Shown: positions 22,020 to 30,529, numbered from the stretch's first letter. The stretch: 64,000 bases of DNA from Anaerolineae bacterium (GCA_017303635.1 JAFLCG010000003.1:124001-188000), one strand, 5' to 3'. Numbers and translations are program-made. Notes: a model not told the origin generated them from the sequence alone.

Positions 22020-22727
22020 TCAGTCGTAAAATTCCGGCAGTGTTTTCAGCCCTTGCCACTGTTCCGCGTCATGGCCGAAAATCACCAGCCCGATCTGCTC
22101 CCGTTCGACCCGATCAAGCAGCTTGACCGTACTGACGTGAATCGCTTGGGCATCCGGATTGCTGCCGTCGTCCTGCAGATCACGGGTGAATCCGGCGCTG
22201 AATGGCACCGCGTCAATCGGCAATAAAACCGTCCCGGTGTTGGGCAGCCGTACCAGCACGGATTGATGCCCTGGCACGTGCCCGCTGGTCTCGATCAATT
22301 CCAGCCCCGGCAGCAGTTCCACATCGCCATCCACCAGCCGAATGCGCTCCATGGGCTGATCCCATTGGGGACGATTGGCCGCAAAACGCGGATTGGTGGC
22401 TGCATCCGCATGATGCACGCGCTGAACCACATACTGGGCCTTGGTGAAGGCCGCGTGTCTCCCGGCATGGTCGATGTCATAATGCGTCGAAATGACGGTA
22501 TCGATATCGTCCGGTGTTAAGCCAATGCTCGCCAACTGGGCGATCATATCCTGCCCATTCTCGAAATCGGAGCCTTCTTCCGGGATGACCGCCGGGAGGC
22601 CGGTGTCGATCAGGATATTCTTGCCGTCATTCGTCTGCACCAGATAGCAGACAATCGGAATCTGGTATTCTGGCATCGACCCGACCTGCATCAGATACAG
22701 GCGTTTTATGGCATTCTGGCTCATCAT
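22020..22727 (-). CDS. Metallo-beta-lactamase-fold hydrolase, N-acyl homoserine lactonase-like
   Basis: 235 residues. It starts with the lactonase-type opening RLYLMQVGSMPEYQIPIVCY and NILIDTGLP. The metal motif is STHYDIDHAGRH, that is H-x-D-x-D-H instead of the usual H-x-H-x-D-H, so one zinc ligand is changed. The remaining ligands are present: TSGHVPGHQS, PIDAVP and FGHDAEQW. Enzymes of this group open lactones, including acyl-homoserine lactones. The altered ligand makes the exact activity uncertain. The start could also be one codon later (MSQ). Confidence 0.85.
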   Translation of the reverse strand: MMSQNAIKRLYLMQVGSMPEYQIPIVCYLVQTNDGKNILIDTGLPAVIPEEGSDFENGQDMIAQLASIGLTPDDIDTVISTHYDIDHAGRHAAFTKAQYVVQRVHHADAATNPRFAANRPQWDQPMERIRLVDGDVELLPGLELIETSGHVPGHQSVLVRLPNTGTVLLPIDAVPFSAGFTRDLQDDGSNPDAQAIHVSTVKLLDRVEREQIGLVIFGHDAEQWQGLKTLPEFYD

Positions 22728-22871
22728 CCCCTCCTTGGCATTGAAACAAATATTCTATCACAGGATCGGCGGAGGAAGGGCCAGCGCCTGCTTTTCCTTT
22801 CTTCACTCTGTACTCCGCCCTCGGCACTTTGTACTATGTACGCGTTACTTATTCACTAATCACATTATCCG

Positions 22872-23321
22872 ATGACCCAACCCCCACCTGACCCGCGCCC
22901 GCGCCGACCCGGTCAACCGCTGACCGCACCGATCCCTGCCGATCATCTCGGCGTGCTGATCGCGGCTGTGGTCATGATGGTGCTGGGGTGGTTTGGCCTC
23001 TACCAACTCATCACCACGACCCTGCCCAGGGTTGGGCAGCGCTGGATCTTCTTCATGCTGCTACTGATCGCGGTGGTCGGGACGGTCATCCCGTTTGTGC
23101 GTTACCTGAACGTGCGCTTTACACCGCTTCAGGTCGAACCGCCCCCCGGTGGTGTGATCGTGCGGCAAGCCGTCTGGATCGGGCTGTTCGTGGTCATTTG
23201 TGCGTGGCTGCAAATCCCGCGTGCCCTCAACCTGCCGATTGCCTTCCTGCTGGGCCTGGTCTTCACTGTCATTGAAGTCTTCCTCCGCTCCCGTGAAATC
23301 CAGAATGAACGCGATGACTGA
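22872..23321 (+). CDS. Small membrane protein
   Basis: 149 residues. A proline-rich cytoplasmic N-terminus (PPPDPRPRRPGQP) is followed by four membrane helices: LGVLIAAVVMMVLGWFGLYQL, WIFFMLLLIAVVGTVIPFVRY, GVIVRQAVWIGLFVVICAWL and LPIAFLLGLVFTVIEVFL. I know no function. The last 8 bases overlap the start of selA (ATGACTGA), so the two genes are translationally coupled. Confidence 0.75.
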   Translation: MTQPPPDPRPRRPGQPLTAPIPADHLGVLIAAVVMMVLGWFGLYQLITTTLPRVGQRWIFFMLLLIAVVGTVIPFVRYLNVRFTPLQVEPPPGGVIVRQAVWIGLFVVICAWLQIPRALNLPIAFLLGLVFTVIEVFLRSREIQNERDD

Positions 23322-24666
23322 CCGGCTGCGGGCGCTGCCCTCGGTCGACTTGCTCCTGCGGGAACCCGTTGCGGCGGATCTGCTGACGACTTACGGGCGG
23401 GAGGCCACCCTCAACGCGCTGCGCACCACCCTCGACCAGTGGCGTGAACGGCTCCGGGCGGGTGAAATGCTGGCGAGCGGGGCAGATGTCCTTCTGAATC
23501 ACGCTGCTGACTCGCTGCGGGCGGACTTCACGCCCACGCTGCGCCCGGTCATCAATGCCACCGGCGTCATCATCCACACCAATCTTGGACGTGCCCCGCT
23601 CTCACAGGCCGCTCAAGGGGCAATTGTGGAGGCAAGCGGACACTACTCCACGCTCGAATTTGATCTGGAAACCGGCAAGCGCGGCTCCCGCCTGATCCAT
23701 GCCGAGCGCCTGCTTCAACAGGTCACCGGGGCGGAAGCCGCGCTGGTCGTCAATAACAACGCGGCGGCGTTGGTGCTGCTGCTCTCGGCCTTGGCGCTGG
23801 GCCGGGAAGTGGTCATTTCACGCGGGCAACTGGTGGAGATTGGCGGGGGCTTCCGCGTGCCGGAGGTGATGGAGCAGAGCGGCGCGAGACTGGTCGAGGT
23901 GGGGACCACAAACCGCACCCGCCTGAGCGACTTTGAACGGGCTATCACGCCGCAGACCGCGCTGTTCATGCGGGCGCATTCGTCCAACTTCAAACAGATC
24001 GGCTTTGTCGAGCAGCCTGACCTGGCTGACCTGGCGCGTTTGGCGCATGACCATAACCTGGTTGTGGTCGATGACCTGGGCAGTGGGGCGCTGCTGGATA
24101 CGGCTCCCTACGGCCTCGAACATGAACCGACAGTGCAGGAAAGCCTGGCCGCTGGCGTGGATCTGGTGGCGGTCAGCGGGGATAAGCTGCTGGGTGGGCC
24201 GCAGTCGGGTCTGCTGCTGGGCAAGCAGGCGTTGATCGACCGGCTGAAGCGGCATCCACTGGCGCGGGCAGTGCGGGCGGATAAGCTGTGCCTGGCGGCG
24301 CTGACCGCCACCCTGGAACATTACCGACGTGGTGAGGCGCTCACCCACATCCCCGTCTGGCAGATGATCGCCCGCCCAGTGGCCTCGATCCGCGCGCAGG
24401 CCGAGTCGTGGCAGGCGCAGGTGGGCGGTGCAGTGATCGATGGCGTTTCAGCCGTTGGCGGCGGCAGCCTGCCGGGGGAAACCCTGCCCACCGCACTGCT
24501 GGCGCTCGACCTGCCTGCACCAGATTCCGTCCTGGCTCGACTGCGGGCCAATCACCCCCCGGTGATCGCCCGGATTGCCGATGATCGGCTGCTGTTTGAC
24601 CCGCGCACCGTCCTGCCTGGTCAAGAAGCGGAACTCCTTCGGGCAATTCAGGCGGTCATGGCGTAG
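23314..24666 (+). CDS. selA: L-seryl-tRNA(Sec) selenium transferase
   Basis: 450 residues. A PLP enzyme that converts seryl-tRNA(Sec) to selenocysteyl-tRNA(Sec) with selenophosphate. Diagnostic segments are RPVINATGVIIHTNLGRAPL, EFDLETGKRGSR, EAALVVNNNAAALVL, VDDLGSGALLD and SGDKLLGGPQSG, where Lys291 should hold the PLP. The N-terminal domain LPSVDLLLREP is complete. The start at 23314 fits the overlap with the upstream gene; ATG 23305 is possible. No selB, selC or selD is nearby, though they are expected elsewhere if the organism makes selenoproteins. SelA-like paralogues acting on other substrates exist, but the full motif set supports true SelA. Confidence 0.92.
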   Translation: MTDRLRALPSVDLLLREPVAADLLTTYGREATLNALRTTLDQWRERLRAGEMLASGADVLLNHAADSLRADFTPTLRPVINATGVIIHTNLGRAPLSQAAQGAIVEASGHYSTLEFDLETGKRGSRLIHAERLLQQVTGAEAALVVNNNAAALVLLLSALALGREVVISRGQLVEIGGGFRVPEVMEQSGARLVEVGTTNRTRLSDFERAITPQTALFMRAHSSNFKQIGFVEQPDLADLARLAHDHNLVVVDDLGSGALLDTAPYGLEHEPTVQESLAAGVDLVAVSGDKLLGGPQSGLLLGKQALIDRLKRHPLARAVRADKLCLAALTATLEHYRRGEALTHIPVWQMIARPVASIRAQAESWQAQVGGAVIDGVSAVGGGSLPGETLPTALLALDLPAPDSVLARLRANHPPVIARIADDRLLFDPRTVLPGQEAELLRAIQAVMA

Positions 24667-24960
24667 GGACGCAGGGGTGTTGGGGGGAGTTATTGGACAC
24701 ATTGGACATTTTGACAGCCTGGACTCGCCCGCGTTGTCCAACCACGTCGGGATGAGTAAGCTCCAAGCAGGGCTATATCAAGGTCAGTTTAGCATAGAAC
24801 AGACGAAAAATCGGAACAAATGTTCCGATTTTTCGCTCAGATTACCCCAAAAAATTCACAGGCACCCTCCCTCGTGAACGGGGCGTTCCCGCGCCCTATC
24901 GAATTTTCGCTATAATCTTCTTACAATAGCAATCAAGCCACGCCACAGGTCGATGCCACC
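24667..24960. other. Gene-free island with short repeats and a long palindrome
   Basis: 294 bases without a gene. It holds ATTGGACAC ATTGGACAT (24693-24710), a 9-bp repeat related to the one at 46448-46483, and the 32-bp palindrome at 24804-24835. AATTTTCGCTATAATCTTC near 24900-24920 offers a possible TATAAT box for the TIR/beta-helix gene. Confidence 0.5.
24804..24835. promoter_or_regulatory. 32-bp near-perfect palindrome with LexA-like core
   Basis: CGAAAAATCGGAACA, centre AA, TGTTCCGATTTTTCG. The arms are perfect over 15 bases. The core GAAC-AAAT-GTTC follows the LexA pattern of the phylum. It sits 125 bases before the TIR/beta-helix gene and 137 after selA, so it could also form a strong RNA hairpin ending in a U-run. 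Confidence 0.6.
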
Positions 24961-26409
24961 ATGCCCGATGTCTTCATCAGTTACAGCCGACTCAATATGG
25001 ATGCCGCCAACGCCTTTGCCGAATTACTGCGGAGCGCGAACCTCGATGTCTTCATCGACTACGAGCGGATGCAGGGGGATAACTTCCCCGCCCGCATCGC
25101 GCAGGAGATCGAGAACAGCCGCTTCCTGTTGTTCCTGGTCAGCAAGGACTCGACTGCCTCTAAATGGGTCAAGCGCGAGGTGCAGTACGCAGACAGAAAG
25201 AACATCACCACTATCGTCCTGCGGCTGGATGACGCCGAACTTCCCCATGAGATTTTCTTCCTCGGCTACCTGGATTACATCGACGCCACCCGCTGGATCG
25301 CCACCGCGCCGATCCCGGCCACCGTCACCGATAAGCTGGGCCGGGCGCTGAATGTGACGCTGAAGGGGGGCGCCCCGCCGCCGGCACCTGCACCTCGCCC
25401 GGTTGCACCACCCTCGGCTGCATCGGCACCGACTGGCCCGGTCTTCACGGTCTCCAAGCTGGGAGCGGCCGACTTCCGCAGCATCACCGAGGCATTGGCA
25501 AAAGTCCCGGAAGGCGCGACCATCAAGGTCAAGCCCGGTTTGTACCGCGAGAGTGTCAAGCTGACCAAAGCCGTCGAATTGATCGGGGACGGCCACCGCG
25601 AGGACATTCTGATCGAGAGCGCGGATGGCAATGTACTATGGATGGATACCGATTTCGCCGCTGTGCGGGGTCTGAGCCTGCGCCAGACCGGGACGCCCGA
25701 AGCTCAAAAAGTGGCTGTCTATATCCCCAAAGGCCGTCTGATCCTCGAAGACTGTGACATCACCTCATCGTCGCTGGCGGGTATCCAGGTCTGCAATGCC
25801 GGGACGAATCCAGTCATCCGCCGCTGCCGCATTCATAATGGGAATAGTGCAGGAGTTTTGGCCTACGAGAAGGCCAGTGGCACCTTCGAGGACTGCGAGA
25901 TGGTCGGCAATGGGTTGAGTGGTATTCAGGTAACAGAAGGGGCAAATCCCACCCTACGCCGCTGCCGGATGGTGGACAACATAGCAAGTGGCCTTTTGGT
26001 CTTGCAGAATGCTACTGGCATCTTCGAGGACTGCGAGATGGTCGGCAATGGCCTCAGCGGTTTTGAAGCGAAAACCGGGGCAAACCCCATCCTGCGCCGC
26101 TGCCGGATGGTTGAGAACAAAACAGGTGGCGTATTGGTCTCGCAGAATGCCGCTGGCATCTTCGAGGACTGCCATATCGTGAACAACGGCTTCAGCGATA
26201 AGAACTACCCAGGGGTCGAAATCCGCGAAGCGGGCAATCCCACCCTGCGCGGCTGCACCATCAGCGTTCATAAGGGCCCAGGCATCTATGCTCACACCAA
26301 CGCACGCGGCACAGTCGAGCACTGCGATCTGCGCGGCAATGGCCTCAAGGGCGCTTTTGAGATCGACGCGACCAGCCAGCTCATCCGGCGGAATAATCAG
26401 GAGGCGTGA
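24961..26409 (+). CDS. TIR domain fused to a right-handed beta-helix
   Basis: 482 residues, no signal peptide. The TIR domain is residues 1-135: DVFISYSRLNMDAANAFAEL, VFIDYERMQGDNFPARIAQE, then RFLLFLVSKDSTASKWVKRE. An Ala/Pro-rich linker follows (about 140-160). From FTVSKLGAADFRSITEALAK onwards it is a pectin-esterase/NosD-type parallel beta-helix with right-handed coils; three coils are nearly identical 46-residue units starting FEDCEMVGNGLSG. Beta-helices of this type bind polysaccharides or serve as scaffolds, and there is no obvious catalytic carboxylate pair. Being cytoplasmic, it may be a sensor or scaffold for TIR signalling. The position before the helix-C isoleucine is Arg (FPARI), so NAD cleavage is uncertain. 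Confidence 0.88.
   Translation: MPDVFISYSRLNMDAANAFAELLRSANLDVFIDYERMQGDNFPARIAQEIENSRFLLFLVSKDSTASKWVKREVQYADRKNITTIVLRLDDAELPHEIFFLGYLDYIDATRWIATAPIPATVTDKLGRALNVTLKGGAPPPAPAPRPVAPPSAASAPTGPVFTVSKLGAADFRSITEALAKVPEGATIKVKPGLYRESVKLTKAVELIGDGHREDILIESADGNVLWMDTDFAAVRGLSLRQTGTPEAQKVAVYIPKGRLILEDCDITSSSLAGIQVCNAGTNPVIRRCRIHNGNSAGVLAYEKASGTFEDCEMVGNGLSGIQVTEGANPTLRRCRMVDNIASGLLVLQNATGIFEDCEMVGNGLSGFEAKTGANPILRRCRMVENKTGGVLVSQNAAGIFEDCHIVNNGFSDKNYPGVEIREAGNPTLRGCTISVHKGPGIYAHTNARGTVEHCDLRGNGLKGAFEIDATSQLIRRNNQEA
25879..26292 (+). repeat. Three 138-bp tandem repeats inside the TIR/beta-helix gene
   Basis: Units start at 25879, 26017 and 26155, each opening GGCAYCTTCGAGGACTGC. Exactly 138 bp, or 46 codons, apart; the first two are most alike. 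High nucleotide identity points to recent duplication of beta-helix coils. Confidence 0.88.
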
Positions 26410-26831
26410 GGGGGCGACGAGGGAACCCCTCGCAATGTTAGGTTTTTTCGTAGGGTGACGGCAAAGACGGAAACTTCACCCCCCTGCCCCCTCTCCTTCC
26501 GCAACCCTTACGCCGCTGGAAATCGGAGGCTACGCGGGAATCGGGTCGCTGGAGAGGGGGAGCCGGTTCACGAGATCAGGTTTTTTCGTAGAGCGACCGC
26601 AAAGACGGAGGCCTCACCCCCTCCCTAAAGGGACTTCCTTCGGTCGCAGCCCCCTCTCCTTCCGCGACGCGCAGTTGGTTGGAAAGGGGGATGGTGGTTA
26701 GGTGCGCGTCACGGGAGAGGGGAGCCGGAGGCGGTCACATCGATTGCGACCGCCCTCAAATGGAACTACCCCTTACAGAGTGCCTACCCTTCCCCTGGAA
26801 GGATTATTGGTCGCCTGTGTGGGTGAAGGCG
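26410..26831. other. Gene-free region with two diverged direct repeats
   Basis: Two copies start AGGTTTTTTCGTAGGGTGAC (26440) and AGGTTTTTTCGTAGAGCGAC (26578), followed by GCAAAGACGGA and by C-rich hairpin sequence CCCCCTCTCCTTCCGC. The C-rich part recalls the element inside leuS. No gene is supported between the TIR/beta-helix gene and the end of the L,D-transpeptidase gene. Confidence 0.65.
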
Positions 26832-27959
26832 CTAAATGCCGCTGGAGGTGGGCGGCGCACCGAACTCGCCGGTACTGTGCACCCAGACGTAGTTGGTCAC
26901 CGCACCGTTGGCATCCGGCGTCCCACCTTCGAGGAAGGCATACAGCCAGCGGGCATCGCTGATGGTCAGGTTGACGCAGCCCCGGCTGCGGCGGTAGCCG
27001 AAGTAGTCATGCCAGTAGGTGCCATGCAGGCTGATGCTGCTGTCGAAGTACATTACCCAGGGGACGGTTTGCAGGTCATAGGCATTGGGCGCACCGGCAA
27101 AGCCAGACATGCGGTCATTGGGCAGCCGCGCCCAGACGGTGAACAAGCCTTCATTGGTTTCGGTGCGTTCCAGTCCGCTGGAGATGAGGGTGGCGAACTT
27201 CGGCTGATCATCCTCATAGGCCACCAGTGTCTGCTCGTAGAGATCAATCGAGACCCAGCGACCGGTCACGCCTTCCGGGCGCTCCGCCGGTTGAATTTTG
27301 GCGACGAAGGTCTGCTTCAACCACTGGTTGGGGCCGATCATGTACCAGCGCCAGCCTTCACTGTCATAGGCTTCCGCGAAGATGTTGACGATGTCGTAGC
27401 GGCGGGTCAGGTAGCCGCTTTCCGCTTCCCCATCGCCGCCTGGCACCAGCGAGGCATAGATGCCGGTGGTATCCAGCACCCAGGCGAAGCTCTGATTCCA
27501 GCCTTCCGGCAGCAGCACGCCGGTGAACAGCGATGGAGGCACGAGGTAAGCCGTCCCGCGCTGAATCCACTCGCCACCCTGGATTTGCAGCCACTCACCA
27601 TCTTCCTGAATCACATTGACGAAGTTGAAGCCCGCGCCGATCTGCCCGACCACGTTGCCGCCGGGCGCATCATACTTGTTGACAGCATCCGGCCCGACAC
27701 GCCAAAAGCTGTACAGGCCGAGCGTGGCCCGGTCGAGGTCGATCTCCGCCAACTGTGGCTTGGGCGAGGCCGCCATCAGATCGAGGCATTCCTGTGAGGT
27801 GGGCTGGCCGGGGATATACGCGCAAATTTCCGGCTCAAAGATCGGGGCGACGGTGCCGCCCTCCTGGGCACCAACAGCGGTCAGGCTGACGGCGCAGAGG
27901 CTGAATACGACGACGGTGAAGAACCACTTTCGCAGCATCATCGGGGTGATTGTCTCCAT
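26832..27959 (-). CDS. Exported L,D-transpeptidase (YkuD domain)
   Basis: 375 residues. The signal sequence is WFFTVVVFSLCAVSLTAVGA|Q. An SH3-like region lies at about 90-150 (YDAPGGNVVGQIGAGFNFVN). The YkuD catalytic domain (about 235-350) starts RWVSIDLYEQTLVAYEDDQP and contains the active site SLHGTYWHDYFGYRRSRGCV with the catalytic Cys near 328. Such enzymes cross-link peptidoglycan or attach proteins to it; in bacteria with thin or absent peptidoglycan the role is unclear. The start could be ATG 27959 or 27941 (MMLRKW); the latter fits the signal peptide, the former keeps no better ribosome binding site. Confidence 0.9.
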   Translation of the reverse strand: METITPMMLRKWFFTVVVFSLCAVSLTAVGAQEGGTVAPIFEPEICAYIPGQPTSQECLDLMAASPKPQLAEIDLDRATLGLYSFWRVGPDAVNKYDAPGGNVVGQIGAGFNFVNVIQEDGEWLQIQGGEWIQRGTAYLVPPSLFTGVLLPEGWNQSFAWVLDTTGIYASLVPGGDGEAESGYLTRRYDIVNIFAEAYDSEGWRWYMIGPNQWLKQTFVAKIQPAERPEGVTGRWVSIDLYEQTLVAYEDDQPKFATLISSGLERTETNEGLFTVWARLPNDRMSGFAGAPNAYDLQTVPWVMYFDSSISLHGTYWHDYFGYRRSRGCVNLTISDARWLYAFLEGGTPDANGAVTNYVWVHSTGEFGAPPTSSGI

Positions 27960-28315
27960 TGCTAAAGGACGGGCGCGCCTTAAAGGACTTCCTGCGGTCG
28001 CAGCGGTGCGCCCCTACAAGTGTCTGGCATCTTACCATAGCTGACGCGGCCTGTGGCGGTTATCTAACCCACGTTCACCTGACGGCTGGCCTCTCAGCAG
28101 CTTCTCACTCGCAATTCGCCCCGTTCAACAGTAGGATACTTGTGAAACTGTTCACATAAAGAAGACAAAACACAGAGACACAGAGAAAGATCACAGAGGA
28201 ACACAGAGCCGGGAGCAGAAGATTTAATGCAAAGCGGCAAAGAAGCAAAGTTGCAAAGCCCGCTGTGAAATCTCTGTGTCCTCTGTGTCTCGTCCCGGTG
28301 GTGAACTCCTGAATT
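27960..28315. other. Gene-free region with CACAGAG repeats and a GCGCCCCTAC element
   Basis: Contains GGGCGCGCC ... GGTGCGCCCCTAC (27970-28017), then CACAGAGACACAGAG and related copies (28171-28208), a GCAAAG run (28229-28258), and the reverse CTCTGTGTCCTCTGTGTCTC (28272-28291). The CACAGAG/CTCTGTG parts could pair as a long imperfect hairpin just before the CopC-CopD gene. No gene seen. Confidence 0.55.
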
Positions 28316-30529
28316 ATGCGTCGATCATTGCGTCCGCTGCTCGTCCTGCTCCTCCTGTTGACCCTCGCCCTGGGCGTCAGTCCGGTGCTGGCACATGGGT
28401 ATTTGCTGCGCTCCATCCCGGAAGATCGGGCGGTGCTGGAACGCGCCCCGGCCCGCCTGCAATACTGGTTCAGCGAACCGCTGGAACCCGCTTTCAGCAC
28501 GCTGCGCGTCCTGAACATTGACGGTGAGGTGGTCGCCGAGGGGGGCACTGCCGCGGAAAACGAGTCCCTGCTGACCGTCCGCCTGCCGCGCGATCTGCCC
28601 GACGGAGCCTATATCGCCGATATGCGGATCGCGTTCGCCAGCGATGGTCACCTGATCGCGCAGCGGCGCGTCTTCTTCATCGGGCAGGCCAGCGAGGGCG
28701 TGGGTGGGCAGGAAGCCAGCGACCAGGCCAACCTGCTGGAAGTCGTCTGGCGGGCGCTGGCGGTGGGCGGATCGCTGCTGCTGTTCGGCATCTTTACCCT
28801 GTATAACGCCGTCCTGGTGCCCGCCTGGTCTAATCCGGCCTATCCCGCCGGACTGCTGCCGACCCGCCTCATGAACCGTTTGAGCGGGCTGGTCATCCTG
28901 GGGCTGATCGTGACCGTTTTGGGCAATGGGTTGGCGCTGGTACAGCAGGCGATGCTGTACTTCGAGGCCGATGCCGGGCGGGTGATCAATCAACAACTGT
29001 GGGAGACGGTGCGGAGCAGCACGCGCTTTGGCGATTACTGGAACTGGCGGATGCTGCTGCTGGCGGTCATCGCCGGTCTGTTCATCGCCAGCCGGGTGGT
29101 GAAAGAGAATCAGCCGGAGTGGGTGCGTCCCTTCTGGTCGAGCGCAGGCTGGGCTGCGGTGCTGATGCTGGGGACTTTCACCGTGGTCAGCCATGCTGCC
29201 GGATCGCTGGTCTGGCCGTGGGCGGCTATGTTCGTCAACTGGGTGCATACACTGGCGGTCGGCCTGTGGGCGGGTGGGTTAGCGGTGCTGGCGCTGGTAC
29301 TGCCCATCGCGCTCCAGCCTGTGAGTGGCGACACGCGGCGGCTGGCGCTGCTGGCGGTGATGAGCCGCTTCTCCCGCCTGGCAACCGCCTGCCTGTTCAT
29401 CGTCGTCACGACTGGCATTTACAGCAGCAGCAACTGGGTTTATGGCCCCCGCGATCTGACCACCTCATACGGCCTGGCGCTGGGGCTCAAAGTGCTGCTG
29501 GTGGTGGGGATGGTGGGGATCGGGGCCTTACACCATATCGCGCTGCGCCCTGAACGCTATGCACGCTTCGCCGCGCTGGGTCAGCGGGTCAGTAGTTTTA
29601 TCCCCTCGCTGCGGCTGGAGATGCTGATCGCGGCGCTGGCAGTGGGTGCCATGGCGCTGCTGAGTTCGACCCCTATCCCGGTGCCGGACTTCATTCAGGA
29701 GAATATTCCGGCTCCCCGGCAGAGCCTGTCGGTCAATGGCTACACGATCGTCCAGAGCGTCACTCCCGGCGGGCCGGGGGTCAATACTTATGACACGCTG
29801 GTCACGCAGGGTGATCAGCCGGTTGAAGGACTCATGGTGCGGACTCAGATCGTCCAACCCGAGCGTGATCGGCAGGGTGACTGGCTGCCTGCCGAAGATG
29901 CCGAAGCCGGGTTGTATGTGGCTGCCGGCGGTGAGATCAACCGGGCAGGGCGCTGGTGGTCGCTGGTCGATCTCAAGAGCGCGGATGGTCAAATTACCCG
30001 TGCGGCTTTCGACTGGTCGATTGAGGATGCCGCTGCCGTCCAGCTCTCCCGGCCTCCCAGCCTGATGACGGTGCTGGCGATGGGCGGGGTGATCGCGGCC
30101 CTGTCTTTTGCGCTGTATCCAACGGTGCTGGCGTTTTACCGGCGGCTCGATCTGCGCCCGGTCTTTGTCTTCATCGCCCTGTTGACCATCCTGTCAACCG
30201 CCGGGTTGACCGCCGTTGGTTTCTACCTGGATGGACAAGCGCGGTTGCAGTATGAATTGACGCTCAATCCGCCGCCCACACGCTTCAATTCGACCCTGCC
30301 GACACAAGACTCGATTGAGCGCGGCGCGGCGCTGGTCGCCACAGGCTGCGACTGGCAGGGTCGTAGCGGATTGAGCCAACTGGTTGAGTCGCTCGAGCGT
30401 ACACGGGATGAAGCCCTGTACAATGCAGTCGCAACCGGATGGCGCGGTCTCTTACCGGCCTGTGAGTCCTCATGGACAGATGCGCAGCGCTGGGACGTCG
30501 TAAATTATCTGCGGCAGTTGGATTTTTGA
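28316..30529 (+). CDS. CopC-CopD copper-resistance fusion with degenerate cytochrome c-like tail
   Basis: 737 residues. The signal peptide ends ...VSPVLA| so that His is the first residue of the mature CopC domain (HGYLLRSIPEDRAVL), as needed for the Cu(II) site; FASDGHL supplies the Asp and His partners. Then comes a CopD-type membrane domain with eight or more helices (about 145-460), including VSHAAGSLVWPWAAMFVNWV and FSRLATACLFIVVTTGIYSS. A periplasmic beta domain (about 480-570), a further helix pair and a C-terminal 75-residue segment follow. That segment reads RGAALVATGCDWQGRSG ... SWTDAQRWDVVNYLRQL, the frame of a c-type cytochrome, but CxxCH is absent. Role: copper uptake or handling at the membrane. 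Confidence 0.9.
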   Translation: MRRSLRPLLVLLLLLTLALGVSPVLAHGYLLRSIPEDRAVLERAPARLQYWFSEPLEPAFSTLRVLNIDGEVVAEGGTAAENESLLTVRLPRDLPDGAYIADMRIAFASDGHLIAQRRVFFIGQASEGVGGQEASDQANLLEVVWRALAVGGSLLLFGIFTLYNAVLVPAWSNPAYPAGLLPTRLMNRLSGLVILGLIVTVLGNGLALVQQAMLYFEADAGRVINQQLWETVRSSTRFGDYWNWRMLLLAVIAGLFIASRVVKENQPEWVRPFWSSAGWAAVLMLGTFTVVSHAAGSLVWPWAAMFVNWVHTLAVGLWAGGLAVLALVLPIALQPVSGDTRRLALLAVMSRFSRLATACLFIVVTTGIYSSSNWVYGPRDLTTSYGLALGLKVLLVVGMVGIGALHHIALRPERYARFAALGQRVSSFIPSLRLEMLIAALAVGAMALLSSTPIPVPDFIQENIPAPRQSLSVNGYTIVQSVTPGGPGVNTYDTLVTQGDQPVEGLMVRTQIVQPERDRQGDWLPAEDAEAGLYVAAGGEINRAGRWWSLVDLKSADGQITRAAFDWSIEDAAAVQLSRPPSLMTVLAMGGVIAALSFALYPTVLAFYRRLDLRPVFVFIALLTILSTAGLTAVGFYLDGQARLQYELTLNPPPTRFNSTLPTQDSIERGAALVATGCDWQGRSGLSQLVESLERTRDEALYNAVATGWRGLLPACESSWTDAQRWDVVNYLRQLDF

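Noticed and set aside
25879..26292. Repeats at 138-bp spacing considered as a CRISPR-like array
   Set aside because: The repeats are in frame, encode 46-residue beta-helix coils and have no unique spacers.
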